From Yoonia sp. SS1-5 (GTDB taxonomy: Bacteria; Pseudomonadota; Alphaproteobacteria; Rhodobacterales; Rhodobacteraceae), in assembly GCF_038443705.2 (NCBI RefSeq), contig NZ_CP151767.2, positions 2,657,501 through 2,721,500 of the forward strand: a stretch of DNA of 64,000 bases, in the 5' to 3' direction. A model generated the notes under the pieces. That model ran no database searches, was not told where the DNA came from, and saw nothing but the letters and a program-made list of their open reading frames with translations. Shown in pieces: positions 1-10,285 of the stretch; within the stretch, counting starts at the first letter, position 1; each line of letters starts with the position of its first letter. A program made the translations under genes and the position numbers.

Positions 1-3000
1 GGTGATCGCCAAATTGACCCCGTCAAAATTCAACACGTTGACACCATCTGTCGCAGTGCCGGTATCATTGTCGGCGAACGTCATGTCCACATCGGTGGTC
101 ACGGCGCTCATATTGATGAAATCGCCACTGGTATCAGTTGCGTCCGCGATTGTGTCAGTGCCCCAGTTATCGGCAAATATGTATTCGTCAACGCCGTCCC
201 CACCGATAAGCGTATCGGTTCCGGCACCGCCGGTCAGCTTGTCGTTTCCGTCGCCACCCCGCAGAATGTCGTCAGATATTGTTGTCAGGCTGATCTGATC
301 AAGAAGTGGGCCAAGCCCGTTGTCTTCCGCAGCTAACTCTCTGAATTCAAGCCGCTCGGTGCCGCCCGCACCCGTTACATTAAGTGTGAAGACGTCCCAA
401 CCCTGGCCATCTGCGGCCGAGTAGGTACCAAGGAGATTTCCGCCGAAATATACTTCGATCCCGTCCGCTTCATGGCCGGGGGAGTCATGCAGACTGAAGC
501 TAAGTTGATAGGTGTCGCCTGCGACTGTGGTGATGTCCTGATAGATGTTGCCTAATGTTCCGGCAGCGCCATCGATTTCCACGAAATTGCCATAGTCAGT
601 GGCCTCGATGTTATTATATCCAGAGGCCCATACTTCGATCCCGCCCGAGTCGGTTGACCAGCCTGCTGGATTTCCATCAGCGGAATAGGCCCCCCATCCG
701 ATCCCCGCTTCCAGATCCCCGTTTGTAATAAGATCATGCTCTCCCTTAAGAATGTCCCGGCCGGCCCCGCCTGACAGGTCATCGCCGCCGGCATTGCCGA
801 TGATCGTATCGTTTCCGGCCCCGCCCAGGATGAAGTTTTCTTCCGAGGTTCCAGCAATTGTCTCGCCGGTATCCCCTGCCGTGTAGCGACCCTCATAGTC
901 TGTGACGTCAATCGTTAGCGTTTTCTCGACGCTTTCGCCGAAATTATCGGTGCTGCGGATGACCAGATCGAACGCGCTATCGGTTTCATGGTCAATCGTC
1001 TGCCCGGACCGGACGCGGATGTCATTCCCGACAATCTCGAATTTGCCGGATGGATCATTCACCAGCGTGTAGCTGTGAGTGTCACCCGCATCATCCGTTG
1101 TGCTCAAGGTGGCCACGGTTGTCCCGGATGGGTCATTGGCGCTGCCGATAGAGCCACCATCCGCGACTGTCTCGTCAACGGAACCGCCGCTGGCAAAGGC
1201 GATGTCGGTTGGGGCGGTATTGGCCTGGCGGGCGGCCTCGGTCTGCAGATCGGCAGCACTATAGGCGGTGCCGTTAAAGACAAAGCTTTCGATCCCGGTC
1301 AGCTGGTCGGTGCCCTCATCCAGCCCATCGGCTGTGTTGGTATCGGTGATGGTAAAGGTGGCGCTGTCGCCATCATAGCTGATCGCGTAATCGGCCAGAT
1401 CCCCGGCATAGCGGACACTATCCGTGCCGGCCCCGCCGGTCAGGGTATCATCCCCCGCCCCGCCGGACAGGGTATCGGCGCCGGCACTGCCGGTGATCGT
1501 ATCATCGCCCGCGCCACCGGTGACGGTGTTTTCCGTCACGCCGGTATCGGCAAAACTGACGCCTGTATCGGCCAGCACGATATCCTCGGCCACGTCATTG
1601 ATCGTCAGGGTGATCTGCTGCGGGGCGGATGTGGTAAAGGCATCTGCGGCCGTGACATAGAGCGTCTGGGTCTGGGCGGTCTCAAAATCGATCTCGGCCC
1701 CGGGGCGGAGCCGGATCTCATTGCCGCTGATCTGGAAATCGGGGTCGCTGACCGGCGTGCCGGCCGCATCGGTGATCTGATAGCTGAGCGTGTCGCCATC
1801 CGCATCCGTCGCGGCCAGCGTGGCGACCAGGGTGCCGGCGGCGGCGGTCTCGTCCACGGCGCCGCCACTGGCAATGGCGGGGCTGCCGGGGGCGGTATTG
1901 GCCTGGCGGGCGGCCTCGGTCTGCAGATCGGCAGCACTATAGGCGGTGCCGTTAAAGACAAAGCTTTCGATCCCGGTCAGCTGGTCGGTGCCCTCATCCA
2001 GCCCATCGGCTGTGTTGGTATCGGTGATGGTAAAGGTGGCGCTGTCGCCATCATAGCTGATCGCGTAATCGGCCAGATCCCCGGCATAGCGGACACTATC
2101 CGTGCCGGCCCCGCCGGTCAGGGTATCATCCCCCGCCCCGCCGGACAGGGTATCGGCGCCGGCACTGCCGGTGATCGTATCATCGCCCGCGCCACCGGTG
2201 ACGGTGTTTTCCGTCACGCCGGTATCGGCAAAACTGATGCCTGTATCGGCCAGCACGATATCCTCGGCCACATCATTGATCGTCAGGGTGATCTGCTGCG
2301 GGGCGGATGTGGTAAAGGCATCTGCGGCCGTGACATAGAGCGTCTGGGTCTGGGCGGTCTCAAAGTCGATCTCGGCCCCGGGGCGGAGCCGGATCTCATT
2401 GCCGCTGATCTGGAAATCGGGGTCGCTGACCGGCGTGCCGGCCGCATCGGTGATCTGATAGCTGAGCGTGTCGCCATCCGCATCCGTGGCGGCCAGAGTG
2501 GCGACCAGGGTGCCGGCGGCGGCGGTCTCGTCCACGGCGCCGCCACTGGCAATGGCGGGGCTGCCGGGGGCGGTATTGGCCTGGCGGGCGGCCTCGGTCT
2601 GCAGATCGGCAGCACTATAGGCGGTGCCGTTAAAGACAAAGCTTTCGATCCCGGTCAGCTGGTCGGTGCCCTCATCCAGCCCATCGGCTGTGTTGGTATC
2701 GGTGATGGTAAAGGTGGCGCTGTCGCCATCATAGCTGATCGCGTAATCGGCCAGATCCCCGGCATAGCGGACACTATCCGTGCCGGCCCCGCCGGTCAGG
2801 GTATCATCCCCCGCCCCGCCGGACAGGGTATCAGCGCCGGCACTGCCGGTGATCGTATCATCGCCCGCGCCACCGGTGACGGTGTTTTCCGTCACGCCGG
2901 TATCGGCAAAACTGACGCCTGTATCGGCCAGCACGATATCCTCGGCCACGTCATTGATCGTCAGGGTGATCTGCTGCGGGGCGGATGTGGTAAAGGCATC

Positions 3001-6000
3001 TGCGGCCGTGACATAGAGCGTCTGGGTCTGGGCGGTCTCAAAATCGATCTCGGCCCCGGGGCGGAGCCGGATCTCATTGCCGCTGATCTGGAAATCGGGG
3101 TCGCTGACCGGCGTGCCGGCCGCATCGGTGATCTGATAGCTGAGCGTGTCGCCATCCGCATCCGTCGCGGCCAGCGTGGCGACCAGGGTGCCGGCGGCGG
3201 CGGTCTCGTCCACGGCGCCGCCACTGGCAATGGCGGGGCTGCCGGGGGCGGTATTGGCCTGGCGGGCGGCCTCGGTCTGCAGATCGGCAGCACTATAGGC
3301 GGTGCCGTTAAAGACAAAGCTTTCGATCCCGGTCAGCTGGTCGGTGCCCTCATCCAGCCCATCGGCTGTGTTGGTATCGGTGATGGTAAAGGTGGCGCTG
3401 TCGCCATCATAGCTGATCGCGTAATCGGCCAGATCCCCGGCATAGCGGACACTATCCGTGCCGGCCCCGCCGGTCAGGGTATCATCCCCCGCCCCGCCGG
3501 ACAGGGTATCGGCGCCGGCACTGCCGGTGATCGTATCATCGCCCGCGCCACCGGTGACGGTGTTTTCCGTCACGCCGGTATCGGCAAAACTGATGCCTGT
3601 ATCGGCCAGCACGATATCCTCGGCCACATCATTGATCGTCAGGGTGATCTGCTGCGGGGCGGATGTGGTAAAGGCATCTGCGGCCGTGACATAGAGCGTC
3701 TGGGTCTGGGCGGTCTCAAAGTCGATCTCGGCCCCGGGGCGGAGCCGGATCTCATTGCCGCTGATCTGGAAATCGGGGTCGCTGACCGGCGTGCCGGCCG
3801 CATCGGTGATCTGATAGCTCAGCGTGTCGCCATCCGCATCCGTCGCGGCCAGCGTGGCGACCAGGGTGCCGGCGGCGGCGGTCTCGTCCACGGCGCCGCC
3901 ACTGGCAATGGCGGGGCTGCCGGGGGCGGTATTGGCCTGGCGGGCGGCCTCGGTCTGCAGATCGGCAGCACTATAGGCGGTGCCGTTAAAGACAAAGCTT
4001 TCGATCCCGGTCAGCTGGTCGGTGCCCTCATCCAGCCCATCGGCTGTGTTGGTATCGGTGATGGTAAAGGTGGCGCTGTCGCCATCATAGCTGATCGCGT
4101 AATCGGCCAGATCCCCGGCATAGCGGACACTATCCGTGCCGGCCCCGCCGGTCAGGGTATCATCCCCCGCCCCGCCGGACAGGGTATCGGCGCCGGCACT
4201 GCCGGTGATCGTATCATCGCCCGCGCCACCGGTGACGGTGTTTTCCGTCACGCCGGTATCGGCAAAACTGACGCCTGTATCGGCCAGCACGATATCCTCG
4301 GCCACGTCATTGATCGTCAGGGTGATCTGCTGCGGGGCGGATGTGGTAAAGGCATCTGCGGCCGTGACATAGAGCGTCTGGGTCTGGGCGGTCTCAAAAT
4401 CGATCTCGGCCCCGGGGCGGAGCCGGATCTCATTGCCGCTGATCTGGAAATCGGGGTCGCTGACCGGCGTGCCGGCCGCATCGGTGATCTGATAGCTGAG
4501 CGTGTCGCCATCCGCATCCGTCGCGGCCAGCGTGGCGACCAGGGTGCCGGCGGCGGCGGTCTCGTCCACGGCGCCGCCACTGGCAATGGCGGGGCTGCCG
4601 GGGGCGGTATTGGCCTGGCGGGCGGCCTCGGTCTGCAGATCGGCAGCACTATAGGCGGTGCCGTTAAAGACAAAGCTTTCGATCCCGGTCAGCTGGTCGG
4701 TGCCCTCATCCAGCCCATCGGCTGTGTTGGTATCGGTGATGGTAAAGGTGGCGCTGTCGCCATCATAGCTGATCGCGTAATCGGCCAGATCCCCGGCATA
4801 GCGGACACTATCCGTGCCGGCCCCGCCGGTCAGGGTATCATCCCCCGCCCCGCCGGACAGGGTATCGGCGCCGGCACTGCCGGTGATCGTATCATCGCCC
4901 GCGCCACCGGTGACGGTGTTTTCCGTCACGCCGGTATCGGCAAAACTGACGCCTGTATCGGCCAGCACGATATCCTCGGCCACGTCATTGATCGTCAGGG
5001 TGATCTGCTGCGGGGCGGATGTGGTAAAGGCATCTGCGGCCGTGACATAGAGCGTCTGGGTCTGGGCGGTCTCAAAATCGATCTCGGCCCCGGGGCGGAG
5101 CCGGATCTCATTGCCGCTGATCTGGAAATCGGGGTCGCTGACCGGCGTGCCGGCCGCATCGGTGATCTGATAGCTGAGCGTGTCGCCATCCGCATCCGTC
5201 GCGGCCAGCGTGGCGACCAGGGTGCCGGCGGCGGCGGTCTCGTCCACGGCGCCGCCACTGGCAATGGCGGGGCTGCCGGGGGCGGTATTGGCCTGGCGGG
5301 CGGCCTCGGTCTGCAGATCGGCAGCACTATAGGCGGTGCCGTTAAAGACAAAGCTTTCGATCCCGGTCAGCTGGTCGGTGCCCTCATCCAGCCCATCGGC
5401 TGTGTTGGTATCGGTGATGGTAAAGGTGGCGCTGTCGCCATCATAGCTGATCGCGTAATCGGCCAGATCCCCGGCATAGCGGACACTATCCGTGCCGGCC
5501 CCGCCGGTCAGGGTATCATCCCCCGCCCCGCCGGACAGGGTATCGGCGCCGGCACTGCCGGTGATCGTATCATCGCCCGCGCCACCGGTGACGGTGTTTT
5601 CCGTCACGCCGGTATCGGCAAAACTGATGCCTGTATCGGCCAGCACGATATCCTCGGCCACATCATTGATCGTCAGGGTGATCTGCTGCGGGGCGGATGT
5701 GGTAAAGGCATCTGCGGCCGTGACATAGAGCGTCTGGGTCTGGGCGGTCTCAAAGTCGATCTCGGCCCCGGGGCGGAGCCGGATCTCATTGCCGCTGATC
5801 TGGAAATCGGGGTCGCTGACCGGCGTGCCGGCCGCATCGGTGATCTGATAGCTCAGCGTGTCGCCATCCGCATCCGTCGCGGCCAGCGTGGCGACCAGGG
5901 TGCCGGCGGCGGCGGTCTCGTCCACGGCGCCGCCACTGGCAATGGCGGGGCTGCCGGGGGCGGTATTGGCCTGGCGGGCGGCCTCGGTCTGCAGATCGGC

Positions 6001-9000
6001 AGCACTATAGGCGGTGCCGTTAAAGACAAAGCTTTCGATCCCGGTCAGCTGGTCGGTGCCCTCATCCAGCCCATCGGCTGTGTTGGTATCGGTGATGGTA
6101 AAGGTGGCGCTGTCGCCATCATAGCTGATCGCGTAATCGGCCAGATCCCCGGCATAGCGGACACTATCCGTGCCGGCCCCGCCGGTCAGGGTATCATCCC
6201 CCGCCCCGCCGGACAGGGTATCGGCGCCGGCACTGCCGGTGATCGTATCATCGCCCGCGCCACCGGTGACGGTGTTTTCCGTCACGCCGGTATCGGCAAA
6301 ACTGACGCCTGTATCGGCCAGCACGATATCCTCGGCCACGTCATTGATCGTCAGGGTGATCTGCTGCGGGGCGGATGTGGTAAAGGCATCTGCGGCCGTG
6401 ACATAGAGCGTCTGGGTCTGGGCGGTCTCAAAATCGATCTCGGCCCCGGGGCGGAGCCGGATCTCATTGCCGCTGATCTGGAAATCGGGGTCGCTGACCG
6501 GCGTGCCGGCCGCATCGGTGATCTGATAGCTGAGCGTGTCGCCATCCGCATCCGTCGCGGCCAGCGTGGCGACCAGGGTGCCGGCGGCGGCGGTCTCGTC
6601 CACGGCGCCGCCACTGGCAATGGCGGGGCTGCCGGGGGCGGTATTGGCCTGGCGGGCGGCCTCGGTCTGCAGATCGGCAGCACTATAGGCGGTGCCGTTA
6701 AAGACAAAGCTTTCGATCCCGGTCAGCTGGTCGGTGCCCTCATCCAGCCCATCGGCTGTGTTGGTATCGGTGATGGTAAAGGTGGCGCTGTCGCCATCAT
6801 AGCTGATCGCGTAATCGGCCAGATCCCCGGCATAGCGGACACTATCCGTGCCGGCCCCGCCGGTCAGGGTATCATCCCCCGCCCCGCCGGACAGGGTATC
6901 GGCGCCGGCACTGCCGGTGATCGTATCATCGCCCGCGCCACCGGTGACGGTGTTTTCCGTCACGCCGGTATCGGCAAAACTGACGCCTGTATCGGCCAGC
7001 ACGATATCCTCGGCCACGTCATTGATCGTCAGGGTGATCTGCTGCGGGGCGGATGTGGTAAAGGCATCTGCGGCCGTGACATAGAGCGTCTGGGTCTGGG
7101 CGGTCTCAAAATCGATCTCGGCCCCGGGGCGGAGCCGGATCTCATTGCCGCTGATCTGGAAATCGGGGTCGCTGACCGGCGTGCCGGCCGCATCGGTGAT
7201 CTGATAGCTGAGCGTGTCGCCATCCGCATCCGTCGCGGCCAGCGTGGCGACCAGGGTGCCGGCGGCGGCGGTCTCGTCCACGGCGCCGCCACTGGCAATG
7301 GCGGGGCTGCCGGGGGCGGTATTGGCCTGGCGGGCGGCCTCGGTCTGCAGATCGGCAGCACTATAGGCGGTGCCGTTAAAGACAAAGCTTTCGATCCCGG
7401 TCAGCTGGTCTGTGCCTTCATCCAGCCCATCGGCTGTGTTGGTATCGGTGATGGTAAAGGTGGCGCTGTCGCCATCATAGCTGATCGCGTAATCGGCCAG
7501 ATCCCCGGCATAGCGGACACTATCCGTGCCGGCCCCGCCGGTCAGGGTATCATCCCCCGCCCCGCCGGACAGGGTATCGGCGCCGGCACTGCCGGTGATC
7601 GTATCATCGCCCGCGCCACCGGTGACGGTGTTTTCCGTCACGCCGGTATCGGCAAAACTGACGCCTGTATCGGCCAGCACGATATCCTCGGCCACGTCAT
7701 TGATCGTCAGGGTGATCTGCTGCGGGGCGGATGTGGTAAAGGCATCTGCGGCCGTGACATAGAGCGTCTGGGTCTGGGCGGTCTCAAAATCGATCTCGGC
7801 CCCGGGGCGGAGCCGGATCTCATTGCCGCTGATCTGGAAATCGGGGTCGCTGACCGGCGTGCCGGCCGCATCGGTGATCTGATAGCTCAGCGTGTCGCCA
7901 TCCGCATCCGTCGCGGCCAGCGTGGCGACCAGGGTGCCGGCGGCGGCGGTCTCGTCCACGGCGCCGCCACTGGCAATGGCGGGGCTGCCGGGGGCGGTAT
8001 TGGCCTGGCGGGCGGCCTCGGTCTGCAGATCGGCAGCACTATAGGCGGTGCCGTTAAAGACAAAGCTTTCGATCCCGGTCAGCTGGTCGGTGCCCTCATC
8101 CAGCCCATCGGCTGTGTTGGTATCGGTGATGGTAAAGGTGGCGCTGTCGCCATCATAGCTGATCGCGTAATCGGCCAGATCCCCGGCATAGCGGACACTA
8201 TCCGTGCCGGCCCCGCCGGTCAGGGTATCATCCCCCGCCCCGCCGGACAGGGTATCGGCGCCGGCACTGCCGGTGATCGTATCATCGCCCGCGCCACCGG
8301 TGACGGTGTTTTCCGTCACGCCGGTATCGGCAAAACTGACGCCTGTATCGGCCAGCACGATATCCTCGGCCACGTCATTGATCGTCAGGGTGATCTGCTG
8401 CGGGGCGGATGTGGTAAAGGCATCTGCGGCCGTGACATAGAGCGTCTGGGTCTGGGCGGTCTCAAAATTGATCTCGGCCCCGGGGCGGAGCCGGATCTCA
8501 TTGCCGCTGATCTGGAAATCGGGGTCGCTGACCGGCGTGCCGGCCGCATCGGTGATCTGATAGCTGAGCGTGTCGCCATCCGCATCCGTCGCGGCCAGCG
8601 TGGCGACCAGGGTGCCGGCGGCGGCGGTCTCGTCCACGGCGCCGCCACTGGCAATGGCGGGGCTGCCGGGGGCGGTATTGGCCTGGCGGGCGGCCTCGGT
8701 CTGCAGATCGGCAGCACTATAGGCGGTGCCGTTAAAGACAAAGCTTTCGATCCCGGTCAGCTGGTCTGTGCCTTCATCCAGCCCATCGGCTGTGTTGGTA
8801 TCGGTGATGGTAAAGGTGGCGCTGTCGCCATCATAGCTGATCGCGTAATCGGCCAGATCCCCGGCATAGCGGACACTATCCGTGCCGGCCCCGCCGGTCA
8901 GGGTATCATCCCCCGCCCCGCCGGACAGGGTATCGGCGCCGGCACTGCCGGTGATCGTATCATCGCCCGCGCCACCGGTGACGGTGTTTTCCGTCACGCC

Positions 9001-9993
9001 GGTATCGGCAAAACTGACGCCTGTATCGGCCAGCACGATATCCTCGGCCACGTCATTGATCGTCAGGGTGATCTGCTGCGGGGCGGATGTGAGACCGTCA
9101 TGGACGGCCACAATTGTGATGTCGAAACTTGGCAGTTGCTCGAAGTCCAGACTGACGCCTGGACGCACCCGAATATCGCTACCAACGATTTCGACAAGCG
9201 GGTGATCGACCGGTCGCCCTTGGGGATCAGCCAGAAAGTATGTGGTGCCGTCCGGGTCGGCGTCTGAACTTGTGATCGTGCCGATTGTCGGGTTCGTGTC
9301 GTCGGCTTCTCTGATGTCCGGTTCGATCGCTATCGTTGGCCGGGCGGGTGGGACCGGCTCGGGCAATTGGTAGGGCGTATCGGGAATGCTGGGGGGCGTC
9401 GGGCCCGCATCAGTGGCGTCGGACGGATTGCCGGCGCCATCAATCTGCGCGTCGTCGCTTGTTGGTGCGGGGTCTTCCGCGCGATTTTCAGGTGCGGGAC
9501 CACCGGATACCGCATTGCTGTCGGCAGGTTCGGCGTTTTGTGGGGTGATATCAGGGAAAATAGCTGACTGTGATCGTTGGCCGGCCGGGTCCGGTGCATC
9601 GGTCGGCGCTTGAGTTTCCTCGTTCGGAGCGGCTTGCACAGTTGATCCACGGGCTGGCGAACCGGCTTGCTGTGGGGCCGTGGCCGTCGCTGGAGATGTG
9701 TTTGCATCTGGTTGCGACGGGCGATCTGGATTGGAGACGCGATCCGTATCCGAAACGATGTCAGCCTCAGCGCTGTTGGGCTTCAAAAGGCCAGATAAGA
9801 CGGCCAGGGTCGCGGCGGCGCCGCTGACGGCTGCACCACTGCCGCTGATGTTGTTGGCGTCAATCTCTTCGGTGACATCATCGGGGCGGTCGGCGTTTTT
9901 CTGATGTGTCTTCGGACTAGCCCCGGACTTGCCGGTCTGTCCTTGATCAGACTTGCTCAAAGAGGTCTTAATTTGAGAGAAGAACGACTTCAT
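1..9993 (-). CDS. Giant RTX / cadherin-like repeat surface or secreted protein (5' part, runs off left edge)
   Basis: Reading the minus strand from ATG at 9993 (AGGGA ribosome site about 8 bases upstream) gives 3331 codons without a stop to the window edge. Residues 1-220 are a low-complexity, Pro/Asp/Ala-rich N terminus with a Gly/Ala-rich hydrophobic patch near 48-70 and no Sec signal peptide. Residues about 221-301 form a divergent cadherin-like domain. Residues about 302-2928 are the 226-residue repeats, each with a calcium-binding RTX nonapeptide block (GGAGDDTITG, GGAGDDTLTG) followed by a cadherin-like beta domain (AATDADGDTLSYQ). A diverged cadherin-like/RTX block follows, then a carbohydrate-binding-like (DUF642-style) domain around 3090-3230 and a second RTX block. 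RTX proteins are normally exported by type I secretion with a C-terminal signal, which would lie outside the window. The likely role is adhesion or biofilm formation; this is inferred from architecture. No type I exporter genes are in view. Confidence 0.88.
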   Translation of the reverse strand, partial: MKSFFSQIKTSLSKSDQGQTGKSGASPKTHQKNADRPDDVTEEIDANNISGSGAAVSGAAATLAVLSGLLKPNSAEADIVSDTDRVSNPDRPSQPDANTSPATATAPQQAGSPARGSTVQAAPNEETQAPTDAPDPAGQRSQSAIFPDITPQNAEPADSNAVSGGPAPENRAEDPAPTSDDAQIDGAGNPSDATDAGPTPPSIPDTPYQLPEPVPPARPTIAIEPDIREADDTNPTIGTITSSDADPDGTTYFLADPQGRPVDHPLVEIVGSDIRVRPGVSLDFEQLPSFDITIVAVHDGLTSAPQQITLTINDVAEDIVLADTGVSFADTGVTENTVTGGAGDDTITGSAGADTLSGGAGDDTLTGGAGTDSVRYAGDLADYAISYDGDSATFTITDTNTADGLDEGTDQLTGIESFVFNGTAYSAADLQTEAARQANTAPGSPAIASGGAVDETAAAGTLVATLAATDADGDTLSYQITDAAGTPVSDPDFQISGNEIRLRPGAEINFETAQTQTLYVTAADAFTTSAPQQITLTINDVAEDIVLADTGVSFADTGVTENTVTGGAGDDTITGSAGADTLSGGAGDDTLTGGAGTDSVRYAGDLADYAISYDGDSATFTITDTNTADGLDEGTDQLTGIESFVFNGTAYSAADLQTEAARQANTAPGSPAIASGGAVDETAAAGTLVATLAATDADGDTLSYQITDAAGTPVSDPDFQISGNEIRLRPGAEIDFETAQTQTLYVTAADAFTTSAPQQITLTINDVAEDIVLADTGVSFADTGVTENTVTGGAGDDTITGSAGADTLSGGAGDDTLTGGAGTDSVRYAGDLADYAISYDGDSATFTITDTNTADGLDEGTDQLTGIESFVFNGTAYSAADLQTEAARQANTAPGSPAIASGGAVDETAAAGTLVATLAATDADGDTLSYQITDAAGTPVSDPDFQISGNEIRLRPGAEIDFETAQTQTLYVTAADAFTTSAPQQITLTINDVAEDIVLADTGVSFADTGVTENTVTGGAGDDTITGSAGADTLSGGAGDDTLTGGAGTDSVRYAGDLADYAISYDGDSATFTITDTNTADGLDEGTDQLTGIESFVFNGTAYSAADLQTEAARQANTAPGSPAIASGGAVDETAAAGTLVATLAATDADGDTLSYQITDAAGTPVSDPDFQISGNEIRLRPGAEIDFETAQTQTLYVTAADAFTTSAPQQITLTINDVAEDIVLADTGVSFADTGVTENTVTGGAGDDTITGSAGADTLSGGAGDDTLTGGAGTDSVRYAGDLADYAISYDGDSATFTITDTNTADGLDEGTDQLTGIESFVFNGTAYSAADLQTEAARQANTAPGSPAIASGGAVDETAAAGTLVATLAATDADGDTLSYQITDAAGTPVSDPDFQISGNEIRLRPGAEIDFETAQTQTLYVTAADAFTTSAPQQITLTINDVAEDIVLADTGISFADTGVTENTVTGGAGDDTITGSAGADTLSGGAGDDTLTGGAGTDSVRYAGDLADYAISYDGDSATFTITDTNTADGLDEGTDQLTGIESFVFNGTAYSAADLQTEAARQANTAPGSPAIASGGAVDETAAAGTLVATLAATDADGDTLSYQITDAAGTPVSDPDFQISGNEIRLRPGAEIDFETAQTQTLYVTAADAFTTSAPQQITLTINDVAEDIVLADTGVSFADTGVTENTVTGGAGDDTITGSAGADTLSGGAGDDTLTGGAGTDSVRYAGDLADYAISYDGDSATFTITDTNTADGLDEGTDQLTGIESFVFNGTAYSAADLQTEAARQANTAPGSPAIASGGAVDETAAAGTLVATLAATDADGDTLSYQITDAAGTPVSDPDFQISGNEIRLRPGAEIDFETAQTQTLYVTAADAFTTSAPQQITLTINDVAEDIVLADTGVSFADTGVTENTVTGGAGDDTITGSAGADTLSGGAGDDTLTGGAGTDSVRYAGDLADYAISYDGDSATFTITDTNTADGLDEGTDQLTGIESFVFNGTAYSAADLQTEAARQANTAPGSPAIASGGAVDETAAAGTLVATLAATDADGDTLSYQITDAAGTPVSDPDFQISGNEIRLRPGAEIDFETAQTQTLYVTAADAFTTSAPQQITLTINDVAEDIVLADTGISFADTGVTENTVTGGAGDDTITGSAGADTLSGGAGDDTLTGGAGTDSVRYAGDLADYAISYDGDSATFTITDTNTADGLDEGTDQLTGIESFVFNGTAYSAADLQTEAARQANTAPGSPAIASGGAVDETAAAGTLVATLAATDADGDTLSYQITDAAGTPVSDPDFQISGNEIRLRPGAEIDFETAQTQTLYVTAADAFTTSAPQQITLTINDVAEDIVLADTGVSFADTGVTENTVTGGAGDDTITGSAGADTLSGGAGDDTLTGGAGTDSVRYAGDLADYAISYDGDSATFTITDTNTADGLDEGTDQLTGIESFVFNGTAYSAADLQTEAARQANTAPGSPAIASGGAVDETAAAGTLVATLAATDADGDTLSYQITDAAGTPVSDPDFQISGNEIRLRPGAEIDFETAQTQTLYVTAADAFTTSAPQQITLTINDVAEDIVLADTGISFADTGVTENTVTGGAGDDTITGSAGADTLSGGAGDDTLTGGAGTDSVRYAGDLADYAISYDGDSATFTITDTNTADGLDEGTDQLTGIESFVFNGTAYSAADLQTEAARQANTAPGSPAIASGGAVDETAAAGTLVATLAATDADGDTLSYQITDAAGTPVSDPDFQISGNEIRLRPGAEIDFETAQTQTLYVTAADAFTTSAPQQITLTINDVAEDIVLADTGVSFADTGVTENTVTGGAGDDTITGSAGADTLSGGAGDDTLTGGAGTDSVRYAGDLADYAISYDGDSATFTITDTNTADGLDEGTDQLTGIESFVFNGTAYSAADLQTEAARQANTAPTDIAFASGGSVDETVADGGSIGSANDPSGTTVATLSTTDDAGDTHSYTLVNDPSGKFEIVGNDIRVRSGQTIDHETDSAFDLVIRSTDNFGESVEKTLTIDVTDYEGRYTAGDTGETIAGTSEENFILGGAGNDTIIGNAGGDDLSGGAGRDILKGEHDLITNGDLEAGIGWGAYSADGNPAGWSTDSGGIEVWASGYNNIEATDYGNFVEIDGAAGTLGNIYQDITTVAGDTYQLSFSLHDSPGHEADGIEVYFGGNLLGTYSAADGQGWDVFTLNVTGAGGTERLEFRELAAEDNGLGPLLDQISLTTISDDILRGGDGNDKLTGGAGTDTLIGGDGVDEYIFADNWGTDTIADATDTSGDFINMSAVTTDVDMTFADNDTGTATDGVNVLNFDGVNLAIT
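1211..9091 (-). repeat. Tandem array of a 678-bp coding unit, about 11.6 near-identical copies
   Basis: The same 678-bp segment recurs with exact period, for example the RTX block beginning at 1424, 2102, 2780, 3458 and so on to 8882 (12 RTX blocks, 11 complete linking cadherin-like blocks). Identity starts at 1211 and ends at 9091 where the flanks diverge. Units differ at only a handful of bases. Read in the minus frame, almost all differences are synonymous; the exceptions I see are Val/Ile (near 2237, 3593 and 5627) and Asp/Asn (near 8467). Shared variants show larger blocks of three units (2034 bp). Confidence 0.95.
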
Positions 9994-10285
9994 TACTGAA
10001 TCCCTACACGCCAGAATACCACACCCGACATGCGGCATCACAGGGATCCGTTAAAAAACGGTAACAGATGAAATTGAAGGAAATGAAGCGTTTTGATGCA
10101 GGTGAGTGGCGCGGTTTTGGGTTAACCACGATACTCTTTGTGAAAGCGAAAGATACTTTTCGTTATCAATGGCTTGCGGCACATATGGTGCTCGCTTGCG
10201 CGTTGCAAAAGCGGGTCGCTGTAAACCGGAATCGCGCCAAATTAGCTAAAAGATGATAGATATCGTGACGACTGATGTGTTTCGG
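9994..10285. other. 292-bp spacer between ubiG and the giant repeat gene
   Basis: This should hold the leader of the leftward giant gene. A small dyad CCGTT-AAAA-AACGG sits at 10048-10061. The sequence is visibly more AT-rich than its flanks. A 62-codon plus-strand frame at 10068-10256 lacks a clear ribosome site and protein-like composition, so no gene is called. I could not assign a confident -35/-10 pair. Confidence 0.35.

Noticed and set aside
1211..9091. Large repeat array as a possible CRISPR or satellite
   Set aside because: The 678-bp coding unit is far longer than CRISPR repeats, has no spacers and encodes an in-frame protein module.
988..9267. Long plus-strand open frame (2759 residues) across the repeat array
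   Set aside because: It is the exact codon-phase shadow of the minus-strand RTX gene; its protein is Gly/Ile-rich without domains, and unit-to-unit variants are synonymous only in the minus frame.
10068..10256. Short plus-strand frame of 62 codons in the ubiG-repeat-gene spacer
   Set aside because: No ribosome site, odd composition and no family resemblance.
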